Positions 17,874 through 26,769 of a stretch of DNA of 64,000 nucleotides are shown here, one piece after another (the stretch's first letter is position 1; every line of letters begins with the position of its first letter). The stretch covers positions 434,001-498,000 of the forward strand of contig NZ_JARNTX010000002.1 of NCBI RefSeq assembly GCF_029433095.1, in the 5' to 3' direction. A model generated the notes under the pieces. It searched no databases and was not told where the DNA came from. It was given only the letters and a program-made list of their open reading frames with translations. Position numbers and translations under genes: made by a program. This DNA comes from Hymenobacter sp. YC55 (GTDB lineage: Bacteria; Bacteroidota; Bacteroidia; Cytophagales; Hymenobacteraceae).

Positions 17874-18665
17874 TCACAAGTTGCCCGTTCGTCCACCATC
17901 TACCGGAACGTTGGTTCCGTTGATGTAGCCAGCCTCTTTTGAAGCAAGAAATACCACAGCAGCAGCTACCTCTTCCGCCTGTGCAAACCGGTTTGCTGGA
18001 ATCAGTTTGCGCATGCTTGCTTCTACTTGTTCTACAGATTGCCCGGTTTGAGCAACCTTCTTATCGATGAGGGAAGTATGGCGTTGTGTGACAGTAGCAC
18101 CAGGCAAAACGTTGTTCACTGTAATGCCAAAAGGGCCTACTTCATTTGCCAGCGTTTTCGCCCAGTTAGCTACTGCTCCGCGAATAGTGTTGGACACACC
18201 CAAGCCCGGTAGAGGCTGTTTCACAGAGGTGCTGATTATGTTGACGATGCGGCCATAGTTCCGCTCACGCATAGCAGGCATTAGAGCCTGCGCTAAGAGG
18301 TGATTGCAAATTAGGTGTTGCTCAAATGCTGCTCGAAAGGCATCGACTGGCGCTTCTATGATGGGGCCACCTGCCGGACCACCGGTATTGTTAACGAGTA
18401 TGTCGAAGCCTGCTGCGTGCGTGACTAGGTATTCAGCGAGCCGCTGAGCAAGTAGATTAGGCTCCGAAAAATCGGCCACTATGTAGTCGTGAGACTGCCC
18501 TGTAGGGGTGGGTAGCGCGGTGGCTACCTCGCGCAGACGAGCTTCGTCGCGTGCTAGCAGCGTGACTGTCGCTCCATTGTTTGCCAGAGCTTCGGCCACG
18601 GCACGTCCGATGCCTTGGGTGCTACCACCTACTAAGGCTCGTTGAGATGAAAAGTCGAAATTCAT
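17874..18665 (-). CDS. SDR-fold protein with degenerate catalytic tetrad
   Basis: 263 residues from the ATG at 18665 (an upstream in-frame start at 18719 adds residues before the Rossmann strand). The nucleotide site is GGSTQGIGRAVA instead of TGxxxGxG, and VNNTGGP replaces NNAG. Where classical SDRs have Tyr-x-x-x-Lys, this protein has SNTIR (VSNTIRGAVANWAK), so Tyr is Ser and Lys is Arg. The substrate-loop end VDGGRTGNL is typical. An SDR subgroup resembling beta-ketoacyl-ACP reductases with an imperfect tetrad is known. It is divergent from 3-hydroxyanthranilate dioxygenase and runs in the same direction as the aldehyde dehydrogenase at 1133-2575. A role in the kynurenine pathway is inferred from position; it may not be a standard dehydrogenase. 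Confidence 0.75.
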   Translation of the reverse strand: MNFDFSSQRALVGGSTQGIGRAVAEALANNGATVTLLARDEARLREVATALPTPTGQSHDYIVADFSEPNLLAQRLAEYLVTHAAGFDILVNNTGGPAGGPIIEAPVDAFRAAFEQHLICNHLLAQALMPAMRERNYGRIVNIISTSVKQPLPGLGVSNTIRGAVANWAKTLANEVGPFGITVNNVLPGATVTQRHTSLIDKKVAQTGQSVEQVEASMRKLIPANRFAQAEEVAAAVVFLASKEAGYINGTNVPVDGGRTGNL

Positions 18666-19002
18666 GGTAAGAATACCTAAGTACGGGCTAAAACTAGGCA
18701 AATACTGCCTTAAGCGCACAACGCGACGAGGTAGAGGAGGGTCTTGTGAATGCGAATCGACCTAACTTGCTATGGTGGGAGCGTCGCGGTAGCCCATCTA
18801 ATTCGTTTGTGCTTTGCTGCTCAGCTGTTGCGTGCAGAAGTAAGGGTTACGCTGCTGTTCACTTTTCGTGAAACTCGTCCGGCCGTTTCCTAGCTGTCTT
18901 GTGTGGAAGCTGCCGTACTGGTTAGCTAGTTTTGCGTAAGTTCAATGATGTTGCAGGAGCCAAATACGCTAGCAACCATTTCCTACTTAATCATTCCATG
19001 CC
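18666..19002. other. Divergent intergenic region, SDR / 3-hydroxyanthranilate dioxygenase
   Basis: 337 bases without a convincing gene. On the + strand TAGTTTTG (18927-18934) matches the Bacteroidota -7 box, 68 bases before the dioxygenase ATG, with a TTG 25 bases further up (spacing long). I see no clear operator palindrome. Confidence 0.45.
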
Positions 19003-19542
19003 ATGCCTGTTGCTCGGCCTTTTAACTTCCAAAAGTGGATCGATGAACACCGCCACCTGCTTAAGCCGCCCGTCGGCAATCAGCAGGTGTATAAAGACAA
19101 TCAGGATTTTATTGTCATGGTTGTGGGTGGCCCCAATGCCCGCAAAGATTACCACTTCGACGAGGGCGAAGAACTCTTTATGCAAATTGAGGGCGACATT
19201 GTGGTGAAGATTATCGAAGACGGTAAACCGGTAGATATTGAAATCAAAGCCGGGGAAATGTTTCTGCTACCGCCGCGGGTGCCGCACTCACCACGGCGAC
19301 CAGCCGGTACGGTAGGGTTGGTACTAGAGCGCTACCGCACAGCTGGTGAGCTAGACGGTTTTCAGTGGTACTGCGAAAATTGTGGCAACAAGCTCTACGA
19401 AGAATTTGCCGAAATCACGGATATCGTGAGCCAACTGCCTCCCATCATGAATCGGTTCTGGCAGGACGAGCACAAACGCACATGCCAGGTGTGCGGTACC
19501 GTAATGGCACCGCCTGCACCGGTAGCAGCTCCTGCTGAGTGA
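19003..19542 (+). CDS. nbaC: 3-hydroxyanthranilate 3,4-dioxygenase
   Basis: 179 residues, a bacterial-length cupin enzyme. It opens the ring of 3-hydroxyanthranilate with O2 to give 2-amino-3-carboxymuconate semialdehyde (ACMS). Catalytic iron ligands His51, Glu57 and His95 and substrate residues Arg47 and Arg99 fall at the same numbers as in the characterised Cupriavidus enzyme. The C-terminal rubredoxin-like second iron site is intact (C124-x-x-C127 and C161-x-x-C164). The gene starts a + strand run with ACMS decarboxylase (34 bases) and kynureninase (27 bases). Confidence 0.95.
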   Translation: MPVARPFNFQKWIDEHRHLLKPPVGNQQVYKDNQDFIVMVVGGPNARKDYHFDEGEELFMQIEGDIVVKIIEDGKPVDIEIKAGEMFLLPPRVPHSPRRPAGTVGLVLERYRTAGELDGFQWYCENCGNKLYEEFAEITDIVSQLPPIMNRFWQDEHKRTCQVCGTVMAPPAPVAAPAE

Positions 19543-19576
19543 TGTTTGCTCTTTTATCTTACGTGTAGCCGCGGCA

Positions 19577-20653
19577 ATGCCTTCACCTCTTCCTTCCGCC
19601 GCCCCGCCTTCGTTGTTGCCTGCAAAGTCGCTTACTGTCGACATTCACACCCACATTTTGCCCGAGCAGTGGCCTGATCTGCGCGAGCGGTACGGTTACG
19701 GGGGCTTTATCCGGCTGGAGCATCACAAACCGTGTTGCGCCCGCATGATGCAAGACGACAAGTTTTTCCGCGAAATTCAGGACAACTGCTGGGACCCTGC
19801 CGTGCGTCTGCGCGAGTACGACGGATTTGGTGTGCAGGTGCAAGTACTCAGCACGGTACCAGTTATGTTCAGCTACTGGGCCAAACCACTGGATGCACTA
19901 GACCTGAGCCAACTGCTCAATGATCATATTGCTGATGTGGTACGGCGCTATCCAGCGCGGTTTGTGGGCCTTGGTACCCTGCCCATGCAGGCCCCTGATT
20001 TGGCCGTAAAGGAACTGGAGCGGTGTATGAAGATAGGGTTGGCTGGTATCCAAATTGGCACCCACGTCAACGATTGGAATCTGGATGCCCCGGAGTTGTT
20101 TGAGGTGTTTGCGGCGGCAGAAGAACTGGGTGCGTGTGTATTCGTGCATCCTTGGGATATGATGGCTCAGCAAAAAATGCCGAAGTATTGGCTGCCTTGG
20201 CTGGTGGGCATGCCTGCCGAAAGCACGTTGGCGCTTTGCTCACTGGTATTTGGAGGCGTGCTAGAGCGGTTGCCACGCCTGCGGGTGGCGGTGGCGCACG
20301 GAGGCGGCTCCTTTGCCAGTACCATCGGGCGCATTGAGCATGGCTTCAAAGTGCGCCCCGATCTGTGCGCGGTCGACAACAACGTAAACCCACGCCACTA
20401 CCTGGGGCGCTTCTGGGTGGACTCCTTGGTGCATGACCCACTCATGCTGGCCTATCTGATAAAAACGCTGGGAACCGACAAGATTGTGCTTGGCACCGAC
20501 TACCCATTTCCGCTCGGTGAACTAACACCCGGTGAGTTGATAAATTCTATGTCCTGTCCGGCTGCTGTAAAAGCTCGGATGCTCGGCCAAAATGCCCTTG
20601 ATTGGCTAGGCCTGCCTGATTCGCATTTAATGGAAATTATGGCGGCAAGGTAG
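19577..20653 (+). CDS. 2-amino-3-carboxymuconate-6-semialdehyde decarboxylase (ACMSD)
   Basis: 358-residue amidohydrolase-superfamily zinc enzyme that decarboxylates ACMS to 2-aminomuconic semialdehyde, diverting the pathway away from quinolinate and NAD. DIHTHILPE (His24, His26) is the first metal motif; CVFVHPWD, AHGGGSF and GTDYPFPLGE supply the remaining ligands (His, catalytic His, Asp). Known bacterial ACMSDs are ~335 residues; this one has about 20 extra N-terminal residues rich in Pro and Ser. It lies directly downstream of the dioxygenase that makes its substrate. Confidence 0.92.
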   Translation: MPSPLPSAAPPSLLPAKSLTVDIHTHILPEQWPDLRERYGYGGFIRLEHHKPCCARMMQDDKFFREIQDNCWDPAVRLREYDGFGVQVQVLSTVPVMFSYWAKPLDALDLSQLLNDHIADVVRRYPARFVGLGTLPMQAPDLAVKELERCMKIGLAGIQIGTHVNDWNLDAPELFEVFAAAEELGACVFVHPWDMMAQQKMPKYWLPWLVGMPAESTLALCSLVFGGVLERLPRLRVAVAHGGGSFASTIGRIEHGFKVRPDLCAVDNNVNPRHYLGRFWVDSLVHDPLMLAYLIKTLGTDKIVLGTDYPFPLGELTPGELINSMSCPAAVKARMLGQNALDWLGLPDSHLMEIMAAR

Positions 20654-20666
20654 TAGTCTATCGGTG

Positions 20667-20674
20667 TACCTTTG
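20667..20674 (+). promoter_or_regulatory. Candidate -7 promoter box (TACCTTTG) before kynureninase
   Basis: A perfect TAnnTTTG box in the 27-base gap after ACMSD, six bases upstream of the kynureninase ATG. It suggests that kynureninase also has its own, nearly leaderless, transcript within the operon. No -33 TTG at normal spacing is visible. Confidence 0.4.
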
Positions 20675-20680
20675 CCTTTG

Positions 20681-21967
20681 ATGACCTCTTTTGAACCTAC
20701 TCCCGACTTCGCCGCTCAGCTAGATGCGCAGGACACGCTGCGTGAATTTCGCAACCAGTTCCATATTCCGCCGGGACCTGATGGGCAAGAAAGCGTATAT
20801 ATGTGCGGCAATTCTCTCGGATTACAGCCACGTACTGCTCGTGCTGCTGCCGAGCGTCAATTCATGAACTGGGAGGAGATGGCCGTGGAAGGCCACTTTC
20901 GAGGCGATACGCCCTGGATGAACTTCCACGCGCGGCTGGCCGAAGCTACGGCGCGTGTAGTGGGAGCCAAGCCGCTGGAAGTGGTGGTGATGAATAACCT
21001 GACTACCAACTTACACCTGCTGCTTGTTTCCTTTTACCGGCCCACCATCTCCCGGTATAAGGTGCTGATGGAAAGTGGCGCGTTTCCTTCTGACCAATAC
21101 GCTCTAGAATCGCAGGTGAAACTGCACGGCCTCAGCCCCGACAATACTATTGTTGAACTGGCGCCGCGTCCCGGCGAGCATACCTTGCGTACGGAAGACG
21201 TTGTGGCCAAGATCAATGAGTTAGGTGGTTCGTTGGCTACCGTTATCATGGGTGGGCTCAACTACTACACGGGTCAATTCTACGATATGGCAGCTATCAC
21301 GCAGGCTGGGCACGCAGTAGGGGCCAAGGTTGGTTTCGATTTGGCCCACGCCGCTGGCAACATCCCGCTGCATCTGCACGATTGGGACGTGGACTTTGCT
21401 TGTTGGTGCACTTATAAGTATTTGAATTCGGGACCGGGTGGGGTAGCTGGCGCTTTTGTACACGAGCGGTTCGCGGATCAGCCAGAATTGTTGCGCCTAG
21501 CCGGTTGGTGGGGCCACGACGAAGAAGAACGATTCAAGATGCGCAAAGGCTTTCGACCCATGCGCGGGGCGGCCGGTTGGCAGCTTTCCAACAGTTCGAT
21601 TTTGACCATGGCCGTACACGAAGCTGCTTTAGCGGTGCATGATGCTGCCGGCGGAATGGCAGCCCTGCGTAGTAAGAGTGAGTTGCTTACGGGCTATCTG
21701 GAGTTCTTAATCAAGCGTCTGGAATTGCCAGAAACTCAGCTTGAAGTCATCACGCCCACAAATCCGGCCGAGCGAGGCTGCCAGCTCTCCTTGCTGGTGC
21801 ATCGGAATGGGCGTGAACTATTTGACCACTTGATGGCGGCTGGTATCATTGGCGACTGGCGTGAGCCCAACGTGATTCGGCTGGCCCCAGTACCGCTCTA
21901 CAACTCATTTCAGGATGTGCAGCGAGTGGGTGCCGCGCTTGCGGAATGGGCCGCAACGCAACGTTAA
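20681..21967 (+). CDS. kynU: Kynureninase
   Basis: 428 residues from the ATG at 20681 (an in-frame TTG at 20672 overlaps the promoter box). It is a PLP-dependent aminotransferase-fold hydrolase that splits kynurenine or 3-hydroxykynurenine into anthranilate or 3-hydroxyanthranilate plus alanine. CGNSLGLQPR near residue 45 and CTYKYLNSGPGG with the PLP-binding Lys are the hallmark motifs; GFDLAHAAGN carries the PLP-ring Asp. Length is normal. It supplies the dioxygenase encoded two genes upstream. Confidence 0.95.
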   Translation: MTSFEPTPDFAAQLDAQDTLREFRNQFHIPPGPDGQESVYMCGNSLGLQPRTARAAAERQFMNWEEMAVEGHFRGDTPWMNFHARLAEATARVVGAKPLEVVVMNNLTTNLHLLLVSFYRPTISRYKVLMESGAFPSDQYALESQVKLHGLSPDNTIVELAPRPGEHTLRTEDVVAKINELGGSLATVIMGGLNYYTGQFYDMAAITQAGHAVGAKVGFDLAHAAGNIPLHLHDWDVDFACWCTYKYLNSGPGGVAGAFVHERFADQPELLRLAGWWGHDEEERFKMRKGFRPMRGAAGWQLSNSSILTMAVHEAALAVHDAAGGMAALRSKSELLTGYLEFLIKRLELPETQLEVITPTNPAERGCQLSLLVHRNGRELFDHLMAAGIIGDWREPNVIRLAPVPLYNSFQDVQRVGAALAEWAATQR

Positions 21968-22153
21968 GCATCATTCGCAAGTCGTTGATGCCCATTGCAG
22001 CTACTTGTACAGTCGTACGAGTAGCCAAGCGCAAGTGTTAGAGCAAGAGATAATTGATGGCAGCGTACAACATTTCGGGCATTATTCATCAAGCAGTGGT
22101 GTTTTACGTTCTATTACCTAACTCCTGTCGTTTTTCTATTGAAGCATACTGCC

Positions 22154-22852
22154 ATGGCTGATGAATACGCGGAGAAAATGTCCCGCAAACCTCTTTCTGA
22201 GCTGTTGCTTTACGTGCAAAACCGCGCTGAATACCGCGAGGATGCTGTCTTGGCGGCCCTCGACGAACTAGAACGGCGCGGCGAACATCCTGCTGAGGCG
22301 GCCACTCTTCGGTCCGAATTGGGACCTATTGTTGAGCAGCAACGGCAGCAGAGGGCTGCAGCTGTCATAGCTAAGCCAAGTGTAAGAGACGATGCTGATT
22401 CGGCGCAAGACGAAGAGGAAGCACCAGCTCTCTACTCACCGGGCACTATCGTGTTGTTTTCAATTCTGCCCATATCGATGATGATAGGGGGCGGGGTTCT
22501 GTTAGGCATCAACTTATTTCGGCTGCGGCGCATGCGTGCCCTTCTGGGCTTGATCGTGTTCATTGTCGTGTACATGATGGTTGGCTCTCAGATTCTGACG
22601 TGGGCTATTCTACAGCAAGGACTAAACCCGTTTCTGGGTAGCTTGCTTTTCAACGTTCCTGCTGTACTAGCTTACCTGTTGTGGTTCTGGCCGCGCTATG
22701 TACATACCGACAACTACCGTAGCAAGAGCATTTTACCGCCCATTTTGATTTGCTTTTTGATTGTATGGGGCCTGCAATTGGCAATGCCATACATTGTCAA
22801 GCAGCAGCCCAAGGAAGTGCAGGCGAAAATGGAGAAGATGATGGAACGGTAG
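22154..22852 (+). CDS. Membrane protein of unknown function
   Basis: 232 residues from the ATG at 22154 (an in-frame TTG at 22139 adds five). The first ~60 residues form a charged helical segment (KMSRKPLSELLLYVQNRAEY, then ALDELERRG), followed by an acidic linker and four hydrophobic helices at about residues 98-120, 130-150, 155-178 and 195-215. I recall this N-terminal pattern from other Bacteroidota membrane proteins but know no function. AlkB follows after 21 bases, so the two may be co-transcribed. It interrupts the kynurenine gene set. Confidence 0.55.
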   Translation: MADEYAEKMSRKPLSELLLYVQNRAEYREDAVLAALDELERRGEHPAEAATLRSELGPIVEQQRQQRAAAVIAKPSVRDDADSAQDEEEAPALYSPGTIVLFSILPISMMIGGGVLLGINLFRLRRMRALLGLIVFIVVYMMVGSQILTWAILQQGLNPFLGSLLFNVPAVLAYLLWFWPRYVHTDNYRSKSILPPILICFLIVWGLQLAMPYIVKQQPKEVQAKMEKMMER

Positions 22853-22873
22853 CTTGCCTTACTGCTAGAAGTT

Positions 22874-23473
22874 GTGCCTCTCACCCGTATTCCACTACCG
22901 CACGCCGACGTACTGCTCGACCCCAATTTTCTCGCCCCCGATGTGGCAGCTAGCTTGCTAGAAGAGCTAACTAACACCATTGCCTGGCGACACGAACCGA
23001 TCAAGCTTTTCGGGAAGGAAGTAATGCAGCCCCGCTTAACTGCTTGGCATGGCGACCCAACTGCCCGCTATTCCTACTCTGGTATAGCGCTGGATCCGCA
23101 GCCCTGGACGCCTGCTTTGCAACTGCTGCGGGAGCAAGTACAAGCTGCTACGCAGGCCCACTTCAATAGCGTCCTGCTCAATCTGTACCGGACCGGTCAA
23201 GACAGTATGGGGTGGCATGCCGACAATGAACCCGAACTCGGACCCGCGCCCATTATTGCGTCTGTAAGCTTGGGCGCCACCCGCCGGTTTCGCCTGCGGC
23301 CACGCGACCCGCAGTATTCTTCTCATAGCCCTATTTCTTTGGATTTGCCCACGGGTAGCCTGCTGCTGATGCGTGGCCCTACTCAGCAGCATTGGCTACA
23401 TGCAGTACCCAAAACGGTTCGTCCTACCGCGCCGCGCCTAAACCTTACATTTCGGTTAGTGATGAACGGTTGA
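22874..23473 (+). CDS. alkB: AlkB-like 2-oxoglutarate/Fe(II) dioxygenase
   Basis: 199 residues, GTG start right after the preceding gene. The double-stranded beta-helix iron site is GWHADNE (His115, Asp117) with distal His176 in HWLHAVPK, and 2-oxoglutarate-binding Arg188 and Arg194 in RLNLTFR. NLYRTGQDSMGWHADNE and SLGATRRFRLR are characteristic of the ALKBH2/3-like branch acting on DNA or RNA alkyl lesions (1-methyladenine, 3-methylcytosine). A role in alkylation repair is inferred from family; the neighbours give no extra support. Confidence 0.88.
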   Translation: MPLTRIPLPHADVLLDPNFLAPDVAASLLEELTNTIAWRHEPIKLFGKEVMQPRLTAWHGDPTARYSYSGIALDPQPWTPALQLLREQVQAATQAHFNSVLLNLYRTGQDSMGWHADNEPELGPAPIIASVSLGATRRFRLRPRDPQYSSHSPISLDLPTGSLLLMRGPTQQHWLHAVPKTVRPTAPRLNLTFRLVMNG

Positions 23474-23550
23474 CTTTTGCCAACTAAGCCAGCAAGCACA
23501 AGGCATTCTAGGGATGCTCTAAATCAGATTAGGCACTACGGCAGATTACT

Positions 23551-23595
23551 AGATACAAAAAGGGCCGCGCAAGTTGCGCGGCCCTTTTTGTATCT
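23551..23595. terminator. Bidirectional terminator (22-bp perfect stem)
   Basis: A perfect inverted repeat whose arms begin AGATACAAAAAGGGCC and end in the complement, giving A-runs before and T-runs after a GC-rich core on both strands. It sits between converging alkB and the TonB-dependent receptor. Confidence 0.9.
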
Positions 23596-23608
23596 GACTA
23601 CTTATCAG

Positions 23609-26344
23609 TTATTTGAGGTTGACAAGCAAACCTGCAAATACCAAGCGTCCAATATTAGGAGCACCATACACTTGCGTGTTCGTCTTATCTAAGAGGTTTG
23701 AGCCGCCTACTTGGAACGTAGTGAACAGCTTTGGTACCTCGTAGCCTACGTACGCATCCACAGTACTGTAGTCCTTCAGCTCACCCACTGCAAAAGGCTG
23801 CTCGTAGAGGTGGCCCTGCGCCCAGCGGTAGTTCACCGCATAGGTTACATGCCGCGCTACTACACCGTTAGCACCTACATTGTACTTGTGCTTGGGCGTG
23901 TTGAAGAACGTTTGAAAGTTCGCGGGCAGGTTGCTACGATCTAATATGTTGAGAGAGTAGTTTGCTGTCAGCGTGAGCGGCGCCATTACGCTGTAGCTTG
24001 CACTCACGGCAGCACCCTTCGTGCGCACTTCCTGGCTGGCGTTGGTCCAAACCTGCAGCACGCGGGTTTGGGAGCCTTGGTCCTGGAAAGGTACACCAGC
24101 TGGCGTTAGTCGCGGCCGGGCAAACTCAGCGGCTAGCTGTGTGTCTGTTGGGCGGCTACCGTCGCGGTTGCCAATGAAACGCTGAGCGCCGATGAAGTCA
24201 TTGTAGTAAGACTGGAAGTAGTTCACATCAAGCGCTAGCTTCTCTCCTATAGTGCCTTTGTAGCCAACTTCATACGTGCTTAGGCGCTCTAGTTTTAAAG
24301 GGGCAGCCTCAAATTCAAACGATGCCAACGACGCGCCAGGTGTACCGAACTGCTGACCAGCCGCATTAGTAGTGCTATAGCCTTGGAAGCCATTGTTTAC
24401 GTTGCCGAGCAGTACTACCTGGCCTACGTCGAGGCGGATATACTGATCGAGCTGAGTGGGGGAGCGGAAAGCGCGGCCGTAGGAGGCGCGGAAGTTGTGC
24501 TGCTTGTTGGCGCCAGCTGAATATACGGCCGAGGCCCGCGGCGAGAAAGCAGGCTTGAAGTTCTTGAAATCATCGACGCGGCCAGCAGCGGCTAGCTTCA
24601 GGCGCTCAGCAAACAGCTTGTGCGTCAGTTGAGCATAGCCACCCAGCTCGTGGTTTTGGATGCGCCTGTTATCATCGGAATACAGGTTGCCATTTGAACC
24701 TAGGCGGAACTTGCGGTAAGCTGCGCCCATAATCAAGTCGGTGTTTTTGGCGACTGGCAAGTTGTATTGCGCGTTCCCTTCGTTCAACAAAGAGCTTGGG
24801 TTGAGCCGAGCCCCACGGCCTGGCGTGGCATCGTTGATGATTTGGGTGCGTAGCTCCTGAAAGCGAGGATCAGTGGAGCTAAGCTGAGTGGCGTTGGCAG
24901 CCTGCTGAGCACGGTCTAAAGAGCCCGTTGCACGGAAGGTGCCTATATAGGTTTCATAGAAACGGCTGGCATACGTCTCAGTTGGACGAGCCGTGTTGCC
25001 AGTAGGAGAGGTTTGGATGAAAGAGCCCAAGAAGCCTAAATCATACGATTTGCCTCCGAAGTCCTGCACCGTTTGACCACGCAAAAACCAGCGTGTGCCT
25101 TTGATTTCGCCGTGCAGCTGATTGCTGCCGAAATCACGGAAGCGGTAGCGGCTACTGCTCTGATAGCTGGACGTGCCGCGGCTGTAATTGAAGCCCACCG
25201 TCATTTTTACGCTGTTTGTAAGCAGGTACGAAAGCGAGGGGTGAATCTTCAATGACTTGGCCTTATCGTCTTTACCTAGCAATTCTTGCTCGGTAAAGCC
25301 GGGCATGAACACAGTCTTACCACGCAATGCGGCCGGGGTGCTAGCGTAACTTGGGTCGGATGGGTTGTTGGTGAACGTGAAGCCCCCCACATCACCGTAG
25401 CGGTTGACGGCGTCGTAGTTCAGATTAGAGCCTTGTTCGTTGTTGCGACGCTCCACAAGTTGGCTGGTCGCAGCGTAGTTGCTGGCCAACCAGTCGTCGG
25501 CTGTCAGGTAAGACCCTACTACTTTGAAGGCGAGTCTTTCGGTTAGCTTTTTGGCGTAGCGTACCTGGCCGTCGAAATAACTGCGTTGGCCCCCACGGAG
25601 TCGTACGCTCAAGCCCTCACTCACAAACGGGTCTTTCGAGTTGAGTAGCAATACGCCGTTGAAGGCATTGGCTCCGTACAGTGCTGACGCTGGCCCGTGG
25701 ATAATTTCAATGCTTTCTACGTCTAGCTCCGACAAACCCGTCAGGTTGCCAGTGTTCACGTTAAGGCTAGGCGACTGAGTATCAAAATAATCTGTCAACT
25801 GAATCAAGCGCTCCGACTTACCCGAGTTAAAGCCTCGGGTGCTCAGCGAGTTCATTAACAGGCTACTGCTGTTTACATCGATGCCCTTGTACTGGTTGAG
25901 ACCCACCTGTAAATCGGCAGTTGGAATACGCTCTACTTGTTGCGTATTCAGTTTTTCAACCGTGACGGGCGCTTGCAAAATGCCTTCCTCTACCCGGGAA
26001 GCCGAAGCAATTACTTCGTTGGTAAGGGTGGTGTTTTGCTTCAGCTTCACCTGCACCGCGTTGTCTGGCTGCGACAGAGACACCTCACGGCTTTCGTAGC
26101 CTACAAACGAAACGGACAGGACCACTGGAAGCTGTGAGAAATCAGCTTTAAGTATGAATTTGCCTTCGTTATTTGTGCTGCTTCCTATAAAAGTGCCTTT
26201 GATAAATACTGTTGCGCCAGGTATTGGTTCGCCCGCTTCATTCTGAACGATTCCGCTGACAGTAACTGCGTCTTGTGCCTGAACAGTAGTGGCTGCAAAA
26301 GCTGTAAAAGCCTGTAAAGCAGCAATATGGTAAAATTTAGCCAT
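23609..26344 (-). CDS. TonB-dependent outer-membrane receptor
   Basis: 911 residues with a signal peptide ending near TTVQAQ. A CarboxypepD_reg-like beta domain follows (VSGIVQNEAGEPIPGATV, about residues 28-115), then the plug (GLSELDVESIEIIHGPASALYGANAFNGV) and a long 22-strand barrel ending VFAGLLVNLK with the usual C-terminal hydrophobic residue. No SusD partner is adjacent, so it resembles siderophore, vitamin or small-ligand receptors more than a polysaccharide utilisation pair. It lies between kynureninase/AlkB and kynurenine monooxygenase; a link to uptake of an aromatic compound is only a guess. The ligand is unknown. Confidence 0.9.
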   Translation of the reverse strand: MAKFYHIAALQAFTAFAATTVQAQDAVTVSGIVQNEAGEPIPGATVFIKGTFIGSSTNNEGKFILKADFSQLPVVLSVSFVGYESREVSLSQPDNAVQVKLKQNTTLTNEVIASASRVEEGILQAPVTVEKLNTQQVERIPTADLQVGLNQYKGIDVNSSSLLMNSLSTRGFNSGKSERLIQLTDYFDTQSPSLNVNTGNLTGLSELDVESIEIIHGPASALYGANAFNGVLLLNSKDPFVSEGLSVRLRGGQRSYFDGQVRYAKKLTERLAFKVVGSYLTADDWLASNYAATSQLVERRNNEQGSNLNYDAVNRYGDVGGFTFTNNPSDPSYASTPAALRGKTVFMPGFTEQELLGKDDKAKSLKIHPSLSYLLTNSVKMTVGFNYSRGTSSYQSSSRYRFRDFGSNQLHGEIKGTRWFLRGQTVQDFGGKSYDLGFLGSFIQTSPTGNTARPTETYASRFYETYIGTFRATGSLDRAQQAANATQLSSTDPRFQELRTQIINDATPGRGARLNPSSLLNEGNAQYNLPVAKNTDLIMGAAYRKFRLGSNGNLYSDDNRRIQNHELGGYAQLTHKLFAERLKLAAAGRVDDFKNFKPAFSPRASAVYSAGANKQHNFRASYGRAFRSPTQLDQYIRLDVGQVVLLGNVNNGFQGYSTTNAAGQQFGTPGASLASFEFEAAPLKLERLSTYEVGYKGTIGEKLALDVNYFQSYYNDFIGAQRFIGNRDGSRPTDTQLAAEFARPRLTPAGVPFQDQGSQTRVLQVWTNASQEVRTKGAAVSASYSVMAPLTLTANYSLNILDRSNLPANFQTFFNTPKHKYNVGANGVVARHVTYAVNYRWAQGHLYEQPFAVGELKDYSTVDAYVGYEVPKLFTTFQVGGSNLLDKTNTQVYGAPNIGRLVFAGLLVNLK

Positions 26345-26399
26345 TAATTAAATGAGCAAAAGGTGAGGTTTGATAATAGGTCGGCATCCAAATATTTCG

Positions 26400-26430
26400 T
26401 AAAAGTAAAGTCGTTACGGCTTAAAAGCAA
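26400..26430 (-). promoter_or_regulatory. Candidate promoter of the TonB-dependent receptor
   Basis: On the minus strand a TTG (26428-26430) and TACTTTTA (26400-26407) are separated by 20 bases, the spacing of Bacteroidota -33/-7 promoters; the last base of the -7 box is A where G is expected. It is 56 bases upstream of the ATG. Confidence 0.45.
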
Positions 26431-26547
26431 GGAAGTTGTATATTAGAAAAGGTAAAACAATTGCATTGTGTAATAGCTGAATATATTTTATAATAATATC
26501 AATAAATTGCTTGTTCTAGAGCTCTTGCATAATTGATGCCAATAAAA

Positions 26548-26565
26548 AACCGCCTGAAGGCGGTT
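26548..26565 (-). terminator. Intrinsic terminator for the small gene at 26608-26769
   Basis: On the minus strand AACCGCC-TTCA-GGCGGTT is followed directly by a run of T. It lies 43 bases after the stop of the small gene, and no other minus-strand gene could use it. Confidence 0.75.
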
Positions 26566-26607
26566 GTTGCTAAATAAGCATCAAGAGCAGGGGTATTTCC
26601 TTTGGAA

Positions 26608-26769
26608 TTAGTACCGGATATCAGGGTGTCCACCTAGGTTAGAGCATTCGCTGTTGCCAATTAAAAATTCGCCGATGCGAAATACTTCCCCCGATTCCTG
26701 CTCAGCTGATTCGGGTGCATGGGTAGAAGCCGAGTTGCAATCTTGAAGGTCGAATACAACAATAGGCAT
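26608..26769 (-). CDS. Small hypothetical peptide (53 aa)
   Basis: 53 residues from the ATG at 26769 (a longer frame from 26808 would add a Pro/Thr-rich stretch). It is acidic in the middle, with two Cys residues (in LQDCNS and NSECSN) and the C-terminus LGGHPDIRY. No signal peptide or membrane segment is visible. Support for a real gene is the well-formed intrinsic terminator just downstream and the absence of any other candidate for it. I do not recognise the family; a Cys-containing small peptide could be a bacteriocin-like precursor or simply a small soluble protein. Confidence 0.45.
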   Translation of the reverse strand: MPIVVFDLQDCNSASTHAPESAEQESGEVFRIGEFLIGNSECSNLGGHPDIRY

